64,000 nt of DNA from Mesorhizobium sp. M2A.F.Ca.ET.046.03.2.1 (GTDB lineage Bacteria > Pseudomonadota > Alphaproteobacteria > Rhizobiales > Rhizobiaceae), in contig NZ_CP034449.1 of the NCBI RefSeq assembly GCF_003952425.1, positions 496,001 to 560,000 of the forward strand. The letters run 5' to 3'. A program made the position numbers and the translations under genes. Below the pieces are notes generated by a model. That model was not told where the DNA came from. It was given only the letters and a program-made list of their open reading frames with translations, and ran no database searches. Shown here one piece after another: positions 8,301-18,919 of this stretch (position 1 is the first letter of the stretch; each line of letters starts with the position of its first letter).

Positions 8301-10227
8301 GAAGATAGAAGGCAATTACGCGCACCGGCTTATTCGCCACTGGCTCGGCATTCAGCAGCGGAACGTGTGTGGGCTTCGGCGCGCCCAAGCCGACAGGTGC
8401 TGTGCTGGCAATTGCCGCTAATCCACCATCATAAGAGTTGGAACTCCGCCAGGCCCTATAGGCGGTCGTCCTTTTGAAAAGAAACGGAAAGAAACGGAAA
8501 ACAGCGCCTTTAAACTTCTGCTTTGCGGCCGTCGGCATAGGAAGCCGATGCCAAGAGGCGTAGGCTGCCCGGCTCAAACGCTTACGACCTGACACAGGAA
8601 TACGCGCAACCGCGGCGATACCGTATCCGATAGCACGAACTGGCTGCGTCGTTCGCCAAGACGTACTGCCATACACCGCGTCAAGGACATCATGCAGCCG
8701 CTTTTCCTCGGCACGGGCGTGATCGCGGTCCATCTCCAGCCCGGTTGCGTTGGCGCGAAGAGCGGCGTTCTCGCGCTCAAGTTCCTCGTATCTGGCTGTG
8801 CTCTCGTGAGCCTGCCAACGCAATCTGTCGTGCTCGGCCTGCAGATGAGACTGTATAGTCGCTGCCTGGCTAGCTTGGTTCTGCAGCTGCTCGATCTGGA
8901 GCGCGCGTTGATCAGCCAAAGACTTCAGACCCGCCAATTCCTTGGCAAAAGCTGTCTGATATTCCTGGAGCTCTAATCTGTGCGCGGTTTCCTCACCAAG
9001 CCTTTCAATCTCGGCCATGCTTTGCTCGGCCTCTGGCACGAGCCGCGTGACTTCGGCGTCGCGCTCGCCAATTAAGCGATGAAGTTCAGCCTTCTCTCCA
9101 GCGAACTGTGCCTCGCGCTCGCCCCAGTCGGCTTGTCTTTGCCGCTCCAGAGCGGTCAAAGTCTCAATTTCGTCGGCACGTTGCCGGGCCAGTTCAGCGC
9201 TGTCGTTTGCGACCATTCGCAGGTCGGCCTGCGCTTGCGCCGAGATCCGCTGTCGTGCCTCAAGCTCGGGAAAGAATGCGTCCCCGAAGATCGGCGATAC
9301 TGCGTCGAATTCGGCCTTTACCCTATCGAGCGTGGCAAGCGCCTCAGCGTCCTGTCCGTCGTTACGAAGCGCGGTCAAGGCGGCATGGGTGTCCTTGACC
9401 CAGTCGGCGATGCGTTCGTCGGCCAGAAGTTGTGCACCGCCTGCGATATGGTGCTGATGCTCTCGCGAGAGGTAGGCATCCACATGGGCCGCAATGTCGT
9501 CCACAGTCCATGGTTGGCCGATGGCCAGCACATCCGCTATATTCCGGATTTCAGGACGCCAGTCCTGCATAAGCGCTTCGTAGGAGAGGAAGACACGCGG
9601 CTTGCCGCGTGTGGCGGATTCAGCCTCCAACTCGTGGCGCAACCATAGAAGCGCCCCAAACCCCGGTGTGAAGCCATCTCGCTTGCCGAGCGAGGCAATG
9701 ACCGAAAGCGGGTTACGCCCAGTCAATACATAGCGAACATCGATCTCCATCGCCTTCAGGATGTCAGCGTAGAACGGCACAAAACGAGATATCCGCGGTT
9801 CCTTCAGTACGAAGAGCGGAGCTTCACCGTATTCTTCCTCCAGGATGCGAGCGATCTCCGCGCGGTAGAATTGGGCACGAGGCTTGCCAAGGTTGGCCGC
9901 GTCGAAGGCGCGCCAATCATCCCAGCGACTACCGGCTTCCGCAAGCATCTGATCATTGAGAGCGTTCAATGCTGCCGGTTCCCAGTAACCAGTCGCATTG
10001 TTGCTGTCTTTTGAAATTAGGTTCTTCGGTAGCTCGGCGCCAACTAGGCTGATCACCCTCGTCAGCGCACTCGTGCCCGAGCGATGCATGCCGAGCACCA
10101 TGACGCATATGCGCTTCGCCGGCTTCGTCTTCGCTGACCTGGCTTTAGCGCGCTTCTTTGGCGCCGCTTGGTCCGCCGGCTGCGCGGTCGCATCGCGCAG
10201 TTGCTCCGGTGATGGATTTTCGTTCAT
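5329..10227 (-). CDS. Giant multidomain protein: sulfotransferase-like, coiled coil, WbsX-like, GT4 and GT2
   Basis: This protein has 1632 residues if it starts at the ATG that overlaps the rfbD stop (ATGA). The open frame runs 28 codons further, but into rfbD. Domains in order: residues 40-275, P-loop sulfotransferase-like (VLGMHRSGTSALTR); 275-515, glutamate-rich coiled coil; about 520-600, a linker with the STSWR motif common in glycan-biosynthesis proteins; 633-985, WbsX-like domain related to GH99 (FYLPQFHPIPEND, AWNEWAEGAHLEPD); 987-1345, GT4 glycosyltransferase (SVGYGDHRKGLDLF, then the donor-binding EDPFPSVVLEA); 1353-1620, GT2 glycosyltransferase (VSVVVPNYNYDRYL, DDAST). It is the last gene of the dTDP-rhamnose operon, so it probably assembles several linkages of a rhamnose-containing surface polymer. 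Its linkages and acceptor are unknown. Confidence 0.85.
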   Translation of the reverse strand: MNENPSPEQLRDATAQPADQAAPKKRAKARSAKTKPAKRICVMVLGMHRSGTSALTRVISLVGAELPKNLISKDSNNATGYWEPAALNALNDQMLAEAGSRWDDWRAFDAANLGKPRAQFYRAEIARILEEEYGEAPLFVLKEPRISRFVPFYADILKAMEIDVRYVLTGRNPLSVIASLGKRDGFTPGFGALLWLRHELEAESATRGKPRVFLSYEALMQDWRPEIRNIADVLAIGQPWTVDDIAAHVDAYLSREHQHHIAGGAQLLADERIADWVKDTHAALTALRNDGQDAEALATLDRVKAEFDAVSPIFGDAFFPELEARQRISAQAQADLRMVANDSAELARQRADEIETLTALERQRQADWGEREAQFAGEKAELHRLIGERDAEVTRLVPEAEQSMAEIERLGEETAHRLELQEYQTAFAKELAGLKSLADQRALQIEQLQNQASQAATIQSHLQAEHDRLRWQAHESTARYEELERENAALRANATGLEMDRDHARAEEKRLHDVLDAVYGSTSWRTTQPVRAIGYGIAAVARIPVSGRKRLSRAAYASWHRLPMPTAAKQKFKGAVFRFFPFLFKRTTAYRAWRSSNSYDGGLAAIASTAPVGLGAPKPTHVPLLNAEPVANKPVRVIAFYLPQFHPIPENDEWWGQGFTEWVNVKPAQPQFLGHCQPHVPGELGYYDLRDKAVQRRQIELAKLYGIEGFCFYFYWFAGKRLLEKPLENWLNDRDLDLPFCLCWANENWSRRWDGLDSEILIAQNHSPADDLAFIKEVAPYLRDPRYIRIDGKPVLLVYRPSLLPDASETASRWRQWCRDNGVGEIYLAYTQSFEKNDPRHYGFDAAVEFPPNNSAPPNVTGQVVGLRDDFATTVYDWAVFPERSEAYPPREYKLLRSVCPGWDNTARRKNNGTAFINNTPDLYKRWLENAAKDTINCIDEPSERLVFVNAWNEWAEGAHLEPDAQTGYAYLQATRDALEAVGREGKSIVVVSHDAHPHGAQMLAMNMARGFGELGFKSELITLGHGNLLPRFAEVANVHIIDLAAEPEAKVLERLKAIRRGGAEMAVVNTTVSGLLVPLLRRAGFCTVSLIHELPGILKSHGLERNAAAIAKHADVLVFPAEIVRSGFENFVGRSTGRAVTRPQGSYFRTPFREEDRVAVRDRVRKRLGLREDARIILSVGYGDHRKGLDLFVDAGLKITRAHPDAAAVWVGHVDHALQAFQMQRIKDARLEDRFVFIGLVEDPRDYYFSADIYVLTSREDPFPSVVLEALDAAVPVVAFEGAGGFQDLLKRDCGILVPKFDTDAMARAVCSLLDNSEEAEHLAKIGREIVRQEFGFSHYLHDLLAYAGRPLPRVSVVVPNYNYDRYLIERLNSIVRQTVRPYELIVLDDASTDDSVKTIEQFLATCDIPAKLVRNERNSGSVFRQWMRGVEAARGDFVWIAEADDLADPDLLEKLLPAFERRDVVMSYCQSRQMDGDGRILSEDYLDYVSDIDRSRWAKPYVVDGRQEIAEALYLKNTIPNVSAVLFRRAPLIEVLQGELEEIASYRDAGDWVAYLRLLEKGGVAFDPRPLNSHRRHQSSVTRFDGRHLQEIAKVQAETIARFHLGASAQAAAAAYVQSLYEQFGLRALK

Positions 10228-11128
10228 GCACTCAATGCCTGTTTCGTCTCGCTGCGCCCCAGCCGCCGAACAACCTTCTCCGTCGCCTGCCGCCACCCCG
10301 GCGCTCGCCACCCGAACACACCCTCAAACTTCGCGCTCGACAGCCGCGAATTTTGCGGGCGCCTCGCCCTGGTCGGATAATCCGCCGTGGCGATATCGCG
10401 CACTTTCGCATAGGGGCCACCCAACGCCCGGCTTGTGTCGAGGATGTGGCGGGCAAAGCTGCTCCAGTTGGTGTCGCCCTCGCCCGCCAGGTGGTAGACA
10501 CCGAAGGCGGCGAAATTCCTGTCGTCCCGCAGCCTCGCCGCCGCATGCAGGATGGCGTCGGCGATGTCGAGCGCCGAGGTCGGATTGCCCCATTGATCGG
10601 CGACGACGGCGATCTCGTCGCGATCGGCCGCCAGCCGTAGCATCGTCTTGACGAAGTTCCTGCCGAAAGGGCTGTAGACCCAGGCCGTGCGCAGGATGAT
10701 GTGGCGCGGATCGGCGGCGGCCACCGCCTCCTCGCCGGCGAGCTTGGAGGCGCCGTAGACGCCGAGCGGCGCGGTGGCGTCTGTCTCGACATAGGCGCCG
10801 TCCTTGGCGCCGTCGAAGACATAGTCGGTCGACAGATGGATGACGGGGACGCCGAGCCTTGCCGCGGCTTCGGCCACCTTGCCGGCGCCGGTGGCGTTCA
10901 CCGCGAAGGCCAGGTCCTTATCGTCCTCGGCCTGGTCGACGGCGGTGTAGGCGGCGGCGGAAACGACGATGTCCGGCCTTGCCGCTTCCAATGCCGCGAG
11001 CACTGTGTCGGGCCGCGCAAGGTCGAGCCCCGGGCGGCCGACGGCGACGACTTCCACGCCTTCGCGGCCCCGCGCCGCCTCGACCAGGCTTGCGGCGACC
11101 TGGCCCTCGCGTCCGGTGACGGCAAGCC

Positions 11129-11132
<4 letters not shown>
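10224..11132 (-). CDS. rfbD: dTDP-4-dehydrorhamnose reductase
   Basis: 302 residues from a GTG at 11132 whose last bases overlap the rfbB stop (GTGA); a longer frame exists but runs into rfbB. The Rossmann start [12 protein letters not shown], the active-site YGASKLAGE (YxxxK) and the length match RmlD/RfbD. The enzyme reduces dTDP-4-dehydro-L-rhamnose to dTDP-L-rhamnose with NAD(P)H, the last step of the pathway. It is third-last in the order rfbA-C-B-D plus giant glycosyltransferase, all coupled by overlapping stops and starts. Confidence 0.95.
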
Positions 11133-12276
<1,144 letters not shown>

Positions 12277-12280
<4 letters not shown>

Positions 12281-12831
12281 GCGAAAACCTCTGCCTCGCT
12301 CAGCGGTGGCGCCTTGCGATCCTTGTCCGAGAGCTGGAAGTCACCGGCAAGCGACGGCCACGCAATGCCGATGGCGGGGTCGTCGAAGCGGATCGACCGG
12401 TCATGCTCCGGCGAATACGTATCGGTGACCTTATACAGAATCTCGGTGTCCGGGACGAGCGTGACGAAGCCGTGCGCGTATCCCTTCGGCACCAGGATCT
12501 GGTTTCCCTTCTCGGCCGACACCTCCAAAGCCGACCATTTTCCGAAAGTCGGCGAAGACCGGCGGATGTCGACGACGACATCGAAGACGCTGCCTCGCAC
12601 GACGCGCAGCAGCTTGTCCTGGGCGCGGGGCGGTAACTGATAGTGCAAGCCGCGCAGGACGCCGGCGGCCGCGGAGTAGGAATGGTTGTCCTGCACGAAG
12701 GTCAGGTCGATACCGGCCTGGGCAAAGCGCTCCGCATTCCAGGTCTCGCAGAAATAGCCGCGCGCGTCGCCATGCCGCTTCGGCACGATCTCCAGCACGT
12801 CCTCCAGGCCGAGCGTCCTGACCTCAAGCAC
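12277..12831 (-). CDS. rfbC: dTDP-4-dehydrorhamnose 3,5-epimerase
   Basis: 184 residues, the usual RmlC length, from a GTG at 12831. The cupin motifs DARGYF, FVQDNHS, LRGLHYQ (with the catalytic histidine) and PKGYAHGF are intact. It epimerises C3 and C5 of dTDP-4-keto-6-deoxyglucose. The start lies eight bases inside the end of rfbA, so the two are translationally coupled. Confidence 0.95.
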
Positions 12832-13717
12832 CTTGATCCTCCATCAGATCGGCGACCCGCCGCCGCAGATAGGCCGCATATTCGTTCTTGCCGAGCCGCG
12901 CCGCGCGATCGAGGACCTCGTCGGCGCTGATCCAGCGCTGCTCCAGCGCAATCTCCTCGGGGCAGGCGATCTTGATGCCCTGGCGATGCTCGATCGTGCG
13001 CACGAAGGACGAGGCCTCGAGCAGGCTGTCATGCGTGCCGGTATCCAGCCAGGCATAGCCCCGGCCGAGGCGGTGGACATGCAGCTCGCCGCGCTCGAGA
13101 TAGACATTGTTGACCGCCGTGATCTCGAGCTCGCCGCGCGCCGAAGGGCGGATGGTCGAAGCAATGTCGACGACGTTGTTGTCGTAGAAATAAAGACCTG
13201 TCACGGCCCAGTTGGACTTCGGCTTTTGCGGCTTCTCCTCGATCGTCAAAGCCCTGCCGGTGACCTTGTCGAAGGAGACCACGCCATAGCGCTCGGGATC
13301 GTCGACATAGTAGGCGAAGACGGAGGCGCCGCCGTCGCGCGCAGCCGCCTCGCCGCAGAGCTGCGACAGGCCGCCGCCGAAATAGATATTGTCGCCGAGA
13401 ATCATCGACACGCTGTCCTTGCCGATGAAGTCGCGACCGATGATGAAGGCTTCGGCGAGACCATTGGGCTCCGCCTGCTCGGCATAGCAGAGCTCCAGGC
13501 CGAATTCCGAACCATCGCCCAGCAAAGCCTGAAACACCGGCAAGTCGCGCGGAGTTGAAATGACGAGGATCTGGCGGATTCCCGCGAGCATCAGCACGCT
13601 AAGCGGGTAGTAGATCATCGGCTTGTCGTAGATCGGCAGTATTTGCTTAGATACAGCTAATGTTAGCGGATAAAGACGTGTTCCGCTGCCGCCCGCAAGG
13701 ATAATTCCTTTCAACAA
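12824..13717 (-). CDS. rfbA: Glucose-1-phosphate thymidylyltransferase
   Basis: 297 residues. The nucleotide-binding start [14 protein letters not shown], the sugar-phosphate loop [17 protein letters not shown] and the later [10 protein letters not shown] are those of RmlA. The enzyme makes dTDP-glucose from dTTP and glucose-1-phosphate, the first step of the pathway, and is normally feedback-inhibited by dTDP-rhamnose. The initiator is one of two adjacent TTG codons (13717 or 13714). The gene leads the operon; the 217 bases upstream up to bioY carry the operon promoter and the bioY terminator but no gene. Confidence 0.93.
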   Translation of the reverse strand: MLKGIILAGGSGTRLYPLTLAVSKQILPIYDKPMIYYPLSVLMLAGIRQILVISTPRDLPVFQALLGDGSEFGLELCYAEQAEPNGLAEAFIIGRDFIGKDSVSMILGDNIYFGGGLSQLCGEAAARDGGASVFAYYVDDPERYGVVSFDKVTGRALTIEEKPQKPKSNWAVTGLYFYDNNVVDIASTIRPSARGELEITAVNNVYLERGELHVHRLGRGYAWLDTGTHDSLLEASSFVRTIEHRQGIKIACPEEIALEQRWISADEVLDRAARLGKNEYAAYLRRRVADLMEDQGA

Positions 13718-13883
13718 GCTCTCCTTGAACTACCGCGGCCCCCGCCTCGATGCCAAGTTGCCCGTGCTTAGGTTTCGGGCACCGGCTTGTCAATGTCGGG
13801 TTTGCTTCCTTCCTGACGCTGGTTCCACTTTCTATCATCCGGCACGCGGTGGTTTCGAGCGAAATCCGACTGCGGCATGAAAA

Positions 13884-13916
13884 AGGGCCGGCGGGCGCTT
13901 GTCGCCCGCCGGCCCT
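13884..13916 (-). terminator. Rho-independent terminator of bioY
   Basis: A perfect 14-bp GC-rich stem (13884-13897 pairing with 13903-13916, loop CTTGT) is followed, read on the minus strand, by five Ts. It lies 17 bases beyond the bioY stop, in the direction of bioY transcription. Confidence 0.85.
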
Positions 13917-13933
13917 TCTTTCGTCGATCGCGA

Positions 13934-14524
13934 TCAGCCGCGCTTGAGCAACGCCCACACGGCCGGCACCAGGCTGGCGGCCAGGGCCACCTTGATCAGG
14001 TCGCCGGCGATGAAGGGCAGGACGCCGAACTGCCAGGACTTTTCCGGTCCGATGAGCATCGCCAGCCAGGCAAAGCCCATGGCCATCATGACGACTTCCG
14101 CCGTCAGCATGGCGCCGAACAGCTTGAACGGGCTGCGGTCCCAGCCGCGGTCGGCGGCCCAGCCGGCGATCGCGGCCATGACCACGAAACCGGCGAGATA
14201 GCCGCCTGTCGCGCCCAGCATATAGGCGATGCCGATGCCCTTTTCCGGCGTGCCCTGGAAGACCGGCAAGCCAAAAGCGCCTTCGGCAAGGTAGAGAAGC
14301 AGCGTCGCGACGGCCAGCCGCAGGCCGAAGGCCGAGGCGATCAGCAGCACGGCGAGCGTCTGCAGCGAAATGTCGACCGGGCCGAGCACCACTTTGGTCT
14401 TGGCCGAAAGCGTGAGCAGCAGGGTTCCGGCAAGCGCCAGGAAGAGCTGGGTCGCGAGCCGCGCGGCGCCCCGCTCCGGCAGAGTGAGAGAAACGAGCGG
14501 ACGCATCGTGGTTGCAATTGCCAT
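13934..14524 (-). CDS. bioY: Biotin ECF transporter S component BioY
   Basis: 196 residues from the ATG at 14524, chosen because GAGGAA lies just upstream; the open frame is longer but has no ribosome binding site at earlier starts. Six hydrophobic helices and the conserved motifs GPVDISLQTLAVLL, GLPVF and GGYLAGFVV identify BioY, the membrane substrate-binding subunit for biotin uptake. No bioM/bioN ATPase or coupling genes are adjacent, so it works alone or with components encoded elsewhere. Two copies of a palindromic repeat lie just upstream of its start. Confidence 0.93.
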   Translation of the reverse strand: MAIATTMRPLVSLTLPERGAARLATQLFLALAGTLLLTLSAKTKVVLGPVDISLQTLAVLLIASAFGLRLAVATLLLYLAEGAFGLPVFQGTPEKGIGIAYMLGATGGYLAGFVVMAAIAGWAADRGWDRSPFKLFGAMLTAEVVMMAMGFAWLAMLIGPEKSWQFGVLPFIAGDLIKVALAASLVPAVWALLKRG

Positions 14525-14571
14525 GGTCTTCCTCATTCTGGCTGATTCATTGGGTGGCTGATTTGCTGGCT

Positions 14572-14695
14572 TCAAAAACTTTCTTGATGCATGTCGTTGT
14601 CCCAAAACCGCTGCGCACTTTTGGGCGACATGCTCAAAAACTTTCTTGATGCATGTCGTTGTCCCAAAACCGCTGCGCACTTTTGGGCGACATGC
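14572..14695. repeat. Perfect tandem duplication of a 62-bp palindromic element
   Basis: Units 14572-14633 and 14634-14695 are identical. Each contains the inverted pair GCATGTCG and CGACATGC around an AAAACCGC core. The same family appears at 4146-4190. It occupies the space between the divergent genes bioY and the MBL hydrolase, so it may carry or separate their promoters. Confidence 0.9.
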
Positions 14696-14763
14696 ATTGA
14701 ATTTCCTATATTGGCTTCCGTATCGGGCGGCAATCATTTTGCCGCATTGCAAAGGAATCCGGC

Positions 14764-15672
14764 ATGGCGCTTGAGTTCGATACCAGCTTCGACCCGGCCT
14801 ACGGCCGGGCGGTCACGGTTGCGCCGGATGTGCTGCGCATCACTGCCGGAAACCCGAGTCCGTTCACCTTCCACGGCACCAACAGCTATCTCGTCGGTCG
14901 CGACACGCTGGCGGTGATCGATCCGGGGCCGGAAGACGACGCGCATCTCGAAACGCTGCTCACGGCGATCGCTGGCCGGCCGGTCAGCCACATCTTCGTC
15001 AGCCACACGCATCGCGACCATTCGCCGCTGGCGGCACGGCTGAAGGAGCGCACCGGCGCGCCGACGCTTGCCGAAGGCCCGCACCGGCCGGCACGGCCCT
15101 TGCGCATCGGCGAGGTCAATCCGCTCGACGCCAGCGCCGACCTGGCCTTCGTGCCCGATATCGCGCTGGCCAACAATGCCCTGACCGAGGGAGACGGCTG
15201 GGCGATCCGCACCATGCTGACGCCCGGCCACACCGCCAACCATGCCGTGTTTGCGCTCGAGGGAACCGGCATCCTGTTTTCGGCCGACCATGTCATGGCC
15301 TGGTCGACCTCGATCGTCGCGCCGCCGGACGGCGCCATGGCCGACTATATGAGCTCCCTCGACAGGCTGCTGGCGCGCGAGGATCGTCTGCTGCTGCCGG
15401 GCCATGGCGGGCCCGTGACCGCGCCCCAAAGGTTCATGCGCGGCCTGAAGACGCATCGCAAGATGCGTGAAAGGGCGATCCTGGAGCGCATCCGCGCTGG
15501 CGACCGGACGATCAGGGAGATGGTCGCAGCGATCTATCGCGACACCGACCCCCGCCTGCACGGCGCCGCGGGGCTGTCGGTGCTCGCCCATCTCGAGGAT
15601 CTGGCCGCGCGCGGCCTGATCGCCACCGAAGGCGACCCGGCGATCGACGGCATTTTCAGTCCCGCCGGCTGA
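14764..15672 (+). CDS. MBL-fold metallohydrolase with C-terminal winged helix (LACTB2/BLACT type)
   Basis: 302 residues. The metal-binding HTHRDH motif near residue 80, a downstream TPGHTANH histidine, the SADHVM aspartate and the late GHGGP histidine form the metallo-beta-lactamase site. Residues from about 215 onward form the helical/winged-helix tail of the BLACT type. Family members include nucleases and thioester or lactone hydrolases; the substrate here is not evident. It starts 68 bases after the tandem repeat and its stop abuts the stop of the convergent DUF1499 gene without a gap. Confidence 0.85.
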   Translation: MALEFDTSFDPAYGRAVTVAPDVLRITAGNPSPFTFHGTNSYLVGRDTLAVIDPGPEDDAHLETLLTAIAGRPVSHIFVSHTHRDHSPLAARLKERTGAPTLAEGPHRPARPLRIGEVNPLDASADLAFVPDIALANNALTEGDGWAIRTMLTPGHTANHAVFALEGTGILFSADHVMAWSTSIVAPPDGAMADYMSSLDRLLAREDRLLLPGHGGPVTAPQRFMRGLKTHRKMRERAILERIRAGDRTIREMVAAIYRDTDPRLHGAAGLSVLAHLEDLAARGLIATEGDPAIDGIFSPAG

Positions 15673-16458
15673 TCACTCGGCCGGCGCCGCGCCAACCTGC
15701 CCGGCGACTTCCTGGTCCAGCTCGCCGAGGAAATCCGTGATGCGGGCGGCGTTGTCGCCGAGGTCGTAGCGGCCGTAGCGCGAGGCCGAGCGCATGTCGA
15801 CGATGACCTGCTCGCCATCGTCGGTGACGCGGATGGCGACGTCGGCCGGCAGTCCGAGCACAAAGCCCTTGGCCAGCGCATTGATCGTCGCCTCGCTCTG
15901 CCCGTTGATGTCGGGATAAGGCGCCGTCAGCTGCCAGTCGCGGCGGTCGAGCACGGTTTCGACAGCGTCGACGACGGTTTCGAAGGGCAGATTGTAGCTG
16001 TGGCCGCTGACCAGCGGATAGGTATCGGCCTGCAGGCTCTGTTCGCCAGGGGTCGGCGGCGACAGCTCGTTCATGTCGCTTGTCCGGTCGCTGGTGTCCA
16101 GGACCGGCGGGTCGTCGAGATCGGTCGAGATGTCGCGCAGCGGCGGGTAGATCGTGGCCCAGTAGACGGCGACGCCGTAGGGCGCCAGAACCAGCAGCGC
16201 CAGCAGCGCGCCGACGCTGAGATCGCGGCCACCGCGATCGCCGAAGCTCCAGACCCTCGACAGGCCGAGACCCGCCATCAACAGGGCGAGCGCCGCCAGC
16301 AGCGCGACGACCGCAAGCACCCACAGGAAAGGCGGCGTCTCGACGAATCCGAGTCGGTAACCGGCAACGGCGGTGAGCAGAAGGACGAGGGAAAATGCCC
16401 CGATCCGCCGCGACCAGCCGGCCGCCCTCGACGTCTGCCGTTCAGGAATAGATGCCAT
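15673..16458 (-). CDS. DUF1499 membrane protein
   Basis: 261 residues with three N-terminal hydrophobic segments (about 20-40, 47-65 and 80-103) and a C-terminal DUF1499 domain (about 145-255). The start MASIPERQT precedes a basic stretch and the first helix. DUF1499 proteins are common in alphaproteobacteria and their function is unknown. The gene converges head-on with the MBL hydrolase. Confidence 0.8.
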   Translation of the reverse strand: MASIPERQTSRAAGWSRRIGAFSLVLLLTAVAGYRLGFVETPPFLWVLAVVALLAALALLMAGLGLSRVWSFGDRGGRDLSVGALLALLVLAPYGVAVYWATIYPPLRDISTDLDDPPVLDTSDRTSDMNELSPPTPGEQSLQADTYPLVSGHSYNLPFETVVDAVETVLDRRDWQLTAPYPDINGQSEATINALAKGFVLGLPADVAIRVTDDGEQVIVDMRSASRYGRYDLGDNAARITDFLGELDQEVAGQVGAAPAE

Positions 16459-16539
16459 TCTTCGCCGTATCGTCCCAACCCGGGCCGAGAGTTAGCGGTT
16501 TTTGGCGCGGGCTTGAAGCCGGAAGATCGAACATTTTCG

Positions 16540-18168
16540 TCAATCCGTCGGCAGGCGGTAATCCTTGAACTGGGCGCGCAGGCTGGTCTTCTGGATCTTG
16601 CCGGTAGCGGTGTGCGGAATTTCGCCGACGAAGGCGACGTCGTCGGGCATCCACCATTTCGCCACCTTGCCACTCATGAAGGTGAGGATGTCGCCCTTGC
16701 TCGGCTCCCGACCGGGCTTGCGCACGACAACGAGCAAGGGCCGCTCGCCCCATTTCGAATGCGGGATGCCGATCGCCGCCGCCTCCGCCACGTCCGGGTG
16801 GCCGACGGCGAGATTCTCCAGGTCGATGGTCGATATCCATTCGCCGCCGGACTTGATGACATCCTTGGCGCGGTCGGTGATCTGCATGTAGCCGCTGGCG
16901 TCGATATGGGCGACATCGCCCGTGTCGAACCAGCCGTCGGCATCGAACTGCTCGGCGCCGGCGCCGCCATAATAGGCGCGGGCCACCGCCGGACCGCGCA
17001 CCTTGAGATGCCCGAAGGTCTTGCCGTCCCAGGGCAGCGCGTTGTTATCGTCGTCGGTCACTTTCATCTCGACGCCGAAGGGCGGAAAACCCTGCTTGCC
17101 CTGGACATCCAGCCGCGCCTCGCCGGTCAGCGTCTGATATTGCGGCTTCAGCGTGCAGAGCGTCCCCAGCGGCGACATCTCGGTCATGCCCCAGGCATGC
17201 ACCACCTGCACATCGTAATCATCCTGGAACTTTGCGGTGATGGCGCGCGGACAGGACGCCCCGCCGATCACGACCTTGTTCAGATAGGGCAGCTTCTTGC
17301 CGGTCTCTTCCAGATATTGCAGCAGCATCATCCAGACGGTGGGCACCGCGGCGCTGAACGTCACCTTTTCGGTGTCGAGCAGTTCATAGATCGAGGCGCC
17401 GTCCATCTTGCAGCCCGGCATCACCAGCTTGGTGCCGATCATCGGCCCGCTCTGGCCGAGGCCCCAGGCGTTGGCGTGAAACATCGGCACCACAGGCAGG
17501 ACGACATCGCGCGTCGACAGGCCCATCGCGTCGGGCATGGCGGCGATCATGGCGTGAAGGACATTGGAGCGGTGGCTGTAAAGCACACCTTTCGGGTCGC
17601 CCGTCGTTCCGGAGGTGTAGCACATGCCGGCGGCGGTGTTCTCGTCGAACGTCTTCCAGGCGAAATCGCCGTCGGCCTCGGCCAGCCATTCCTCGTAGGC
17701 GACGGCATTGGCCAGAGAGGTTTGCGGCATATGTGCCTGGTCGGTCAGCACGATCACCCGGCGCAGCGATTTCACCGCGCCGGCGATCTTTTCCAGGAGC
17801 GGTACGAAGGTGAGGTCGACGAAGATCGCCTTGTCCTCGGCATTGTTCATGATCCAGGCGATCTGCTCGGGAAATAGCCTCGGATTGAGCGTGTGGTAGA
17901 TAGCGCCGATGCCCATGATGCCGTACCAGGCTTCGATATGGCGGGTCGTGTTCCAGGCAAGGGTCGCGATGCGATCGCCGAGCACGAAGCCGTCACGCTC
18001 CAGCCGCTGCGCCGCCTTGAGCGACCGGCGATGGATTTCGGCGAAGGTAGTGCGCACGATCGGACCTTCGATCGAACGCGACACGACCTCCCGGCTGCCG
18101 TGCTGGCGTTCGGCGTGGTCGATCAGCTTGTGGCAAAGCAGCGGCCATTCCTGCATCAATCCGAGCAT
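16540..18168 (-). CDS. Fatty-acyl-CoA synthetase (AMP-binding family)
   Basis: 542 residues. The AMP-binding motif [12 protein letters not shown], the GMTEMSP segment, the DGWFDTGDV hinge and the C-terminal [10 protein letters not shown] lysine are all intact. The N-terminus [11 protein letters not shown] and overall sequence place it with medium/long-chain acyl-CoA ligases related to the DmdB (methylthiopropionyl-CoA ligase) group. It activates a carboxylic acid to its CoA thioester using ATP. The chain length cannot be told from sequence alone. It appears monocistronic. Confidence 0.88.
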   Translation of the reverse strand: MLGLMQEWPLLCHKLIDHAERQHGSREVVSRSIEGPIVRTTFAEIHRRSLKAAQRLERDGFVLGDRIATLAWNTTRHIEAWYGIMGIGAIYHTLNPRLFPEQIAWIMNNAEDKAIFVDLTFVPLLEKIAGAVKSLRRVIVLTDQAHMPQTSLANAVAYEEWLAEADGDFAWKTFDENTAAGMCYTSGTTGDPKGVLYSHRSNVLHAMIAAMPDAMGLSTRDVVLPVVPMFHANAWGLGQSGPMIGTKLVMPGCKMDGASIYELLDTEKVTFSAAVPTVWMMLLQYLEETGKKLPYLNKVVIGGASCPRAITAKFQDDYDVQVVHAWGMTEMSPLGTLCTLKPQYQTLTGEARLDVQGKQGFPPFGVEMKVTDDDNNALPWDGKTFGHLKVRGPAVARAYYGGAGAEQFDADGWFDTGDVAHIDASGYMQITDRAKDVIKSGGEWISTIDLENLAVGHPDVAEAAAIGIPHSKWGERPLLVVVRKPGREPSKGDILTFMSGKVAKWWMPDDVAFVGEIPHTATGKIQKTSLRAQFKDYRLPTD

Positions 18169-18359
18169 CTATTTCCTCCCCTTTGCGCATTCGCGTCGTT
18201 TGTTCCGCACATTGTGGAACGAACCGGCGGATTGTCCAGCCGCCATAAGTCGAAGCCCGTGGATGGATCGAAGAACCGGGAAAACCGCCATAATCCGGCC
18301 ATCCTCGCCGTTAAGTTTCGTTAACGGGCTGGGTGAGATTGGCGAATGGAGTGGTTCGC

Positions 18360-18716
18360 ATGGACGCGCAGCTCGACGAAAAAGCCCTCGAAAGCACGCT
18401 TGCCGAAAGTCTGGACGATCTGGCGCCGGACATCAAAACCGTTTCCGAAGATGAATTTGCCGAAGTCGTCGGCGGCGCGCTTGAAGCCGTCGGCGGGACG
18501 CTGCTGTTCAAGATGCGCGTCGAAAACGGCGAGAATGGCGAGCATGTCGCCGCCGCCTGCATCGGCGACGCGGGCAACCGCCAGTTCCTGCTGCTGACGC
18601 TGCCGACCAGCGGCGGCGCGCTCAAGGTCGAAACCGCGGCAAGAAGCACCAATCCGGTGGCCGGCATTGCCGCCGCCTATGCCGGCCTCATGGATGCCTT
18701 CAAGACAGCCGCCTGA
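18360..18716 (+). CDS. Conserved hypothetical protein, about 118 residues
   Basis: A small acidic protein, alanine- and glutamate-rich, with no motif I recognise. The ATG at 18360 is chosen because GGAG lies eight bases upstream; the frame is open to an earlier start at 18333 without a ribosome binding site. Codon use matches its neighbours. The sequence predicts a mixed alpha/beta fold with strands around LLFKMRVE and FLLLTLP. No function can be inferred. Confidence 0.65.
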   Translation: MDAQLDEKALESTLAESLDDLAPDIKTVSEDEFAEVVGGALEAVGGTLLFKMRVENGENGEHVAAACIGDAGNRQFLLLTLPTSGGALKVETAARSTNPVAGIAAAYAGLMDAFKTAA

Positions 18717-18861
18717 CGGCTGGCCAGCAGACGTTCAATGAATGGTGATGGAGCCTCGCGCCGCGCGGGCTTGCGCGACGCACTCACCCGACACATGTAA
18801 GTCTGCCGCGAGAACGTTTCACCGTTTCATGGAAACGGCAAACCGTTCTCTTTGTTTTGAC

Positions 18862-18904
18862 GCAATTCCGGACGGAAACCGCTTCGCACTTTTGCTGGAA
18901 TTGC
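18862..18904. repeat. Palindromic repeat
   Basis: Arms GCAATTCC (18862-18869) and GGAATTGC (18897-18904) enclose a GGAAACCGC core. The layout resembles the elements at 4146-4190 and 14572-14695, though the arm sequences differ. It directly precedes the DUF427 gene. Confidence 0.65.
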
Positions 18905-18919
18905 TCCAGGAGACCATTC

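Noticed and set aside
16000..17877. A 625-residue plus-strand open frame opposite the acyl-CoA ligase
   Set aside because: It is a shadow of the ligase and DUF1499 genes, with no domain of its own.
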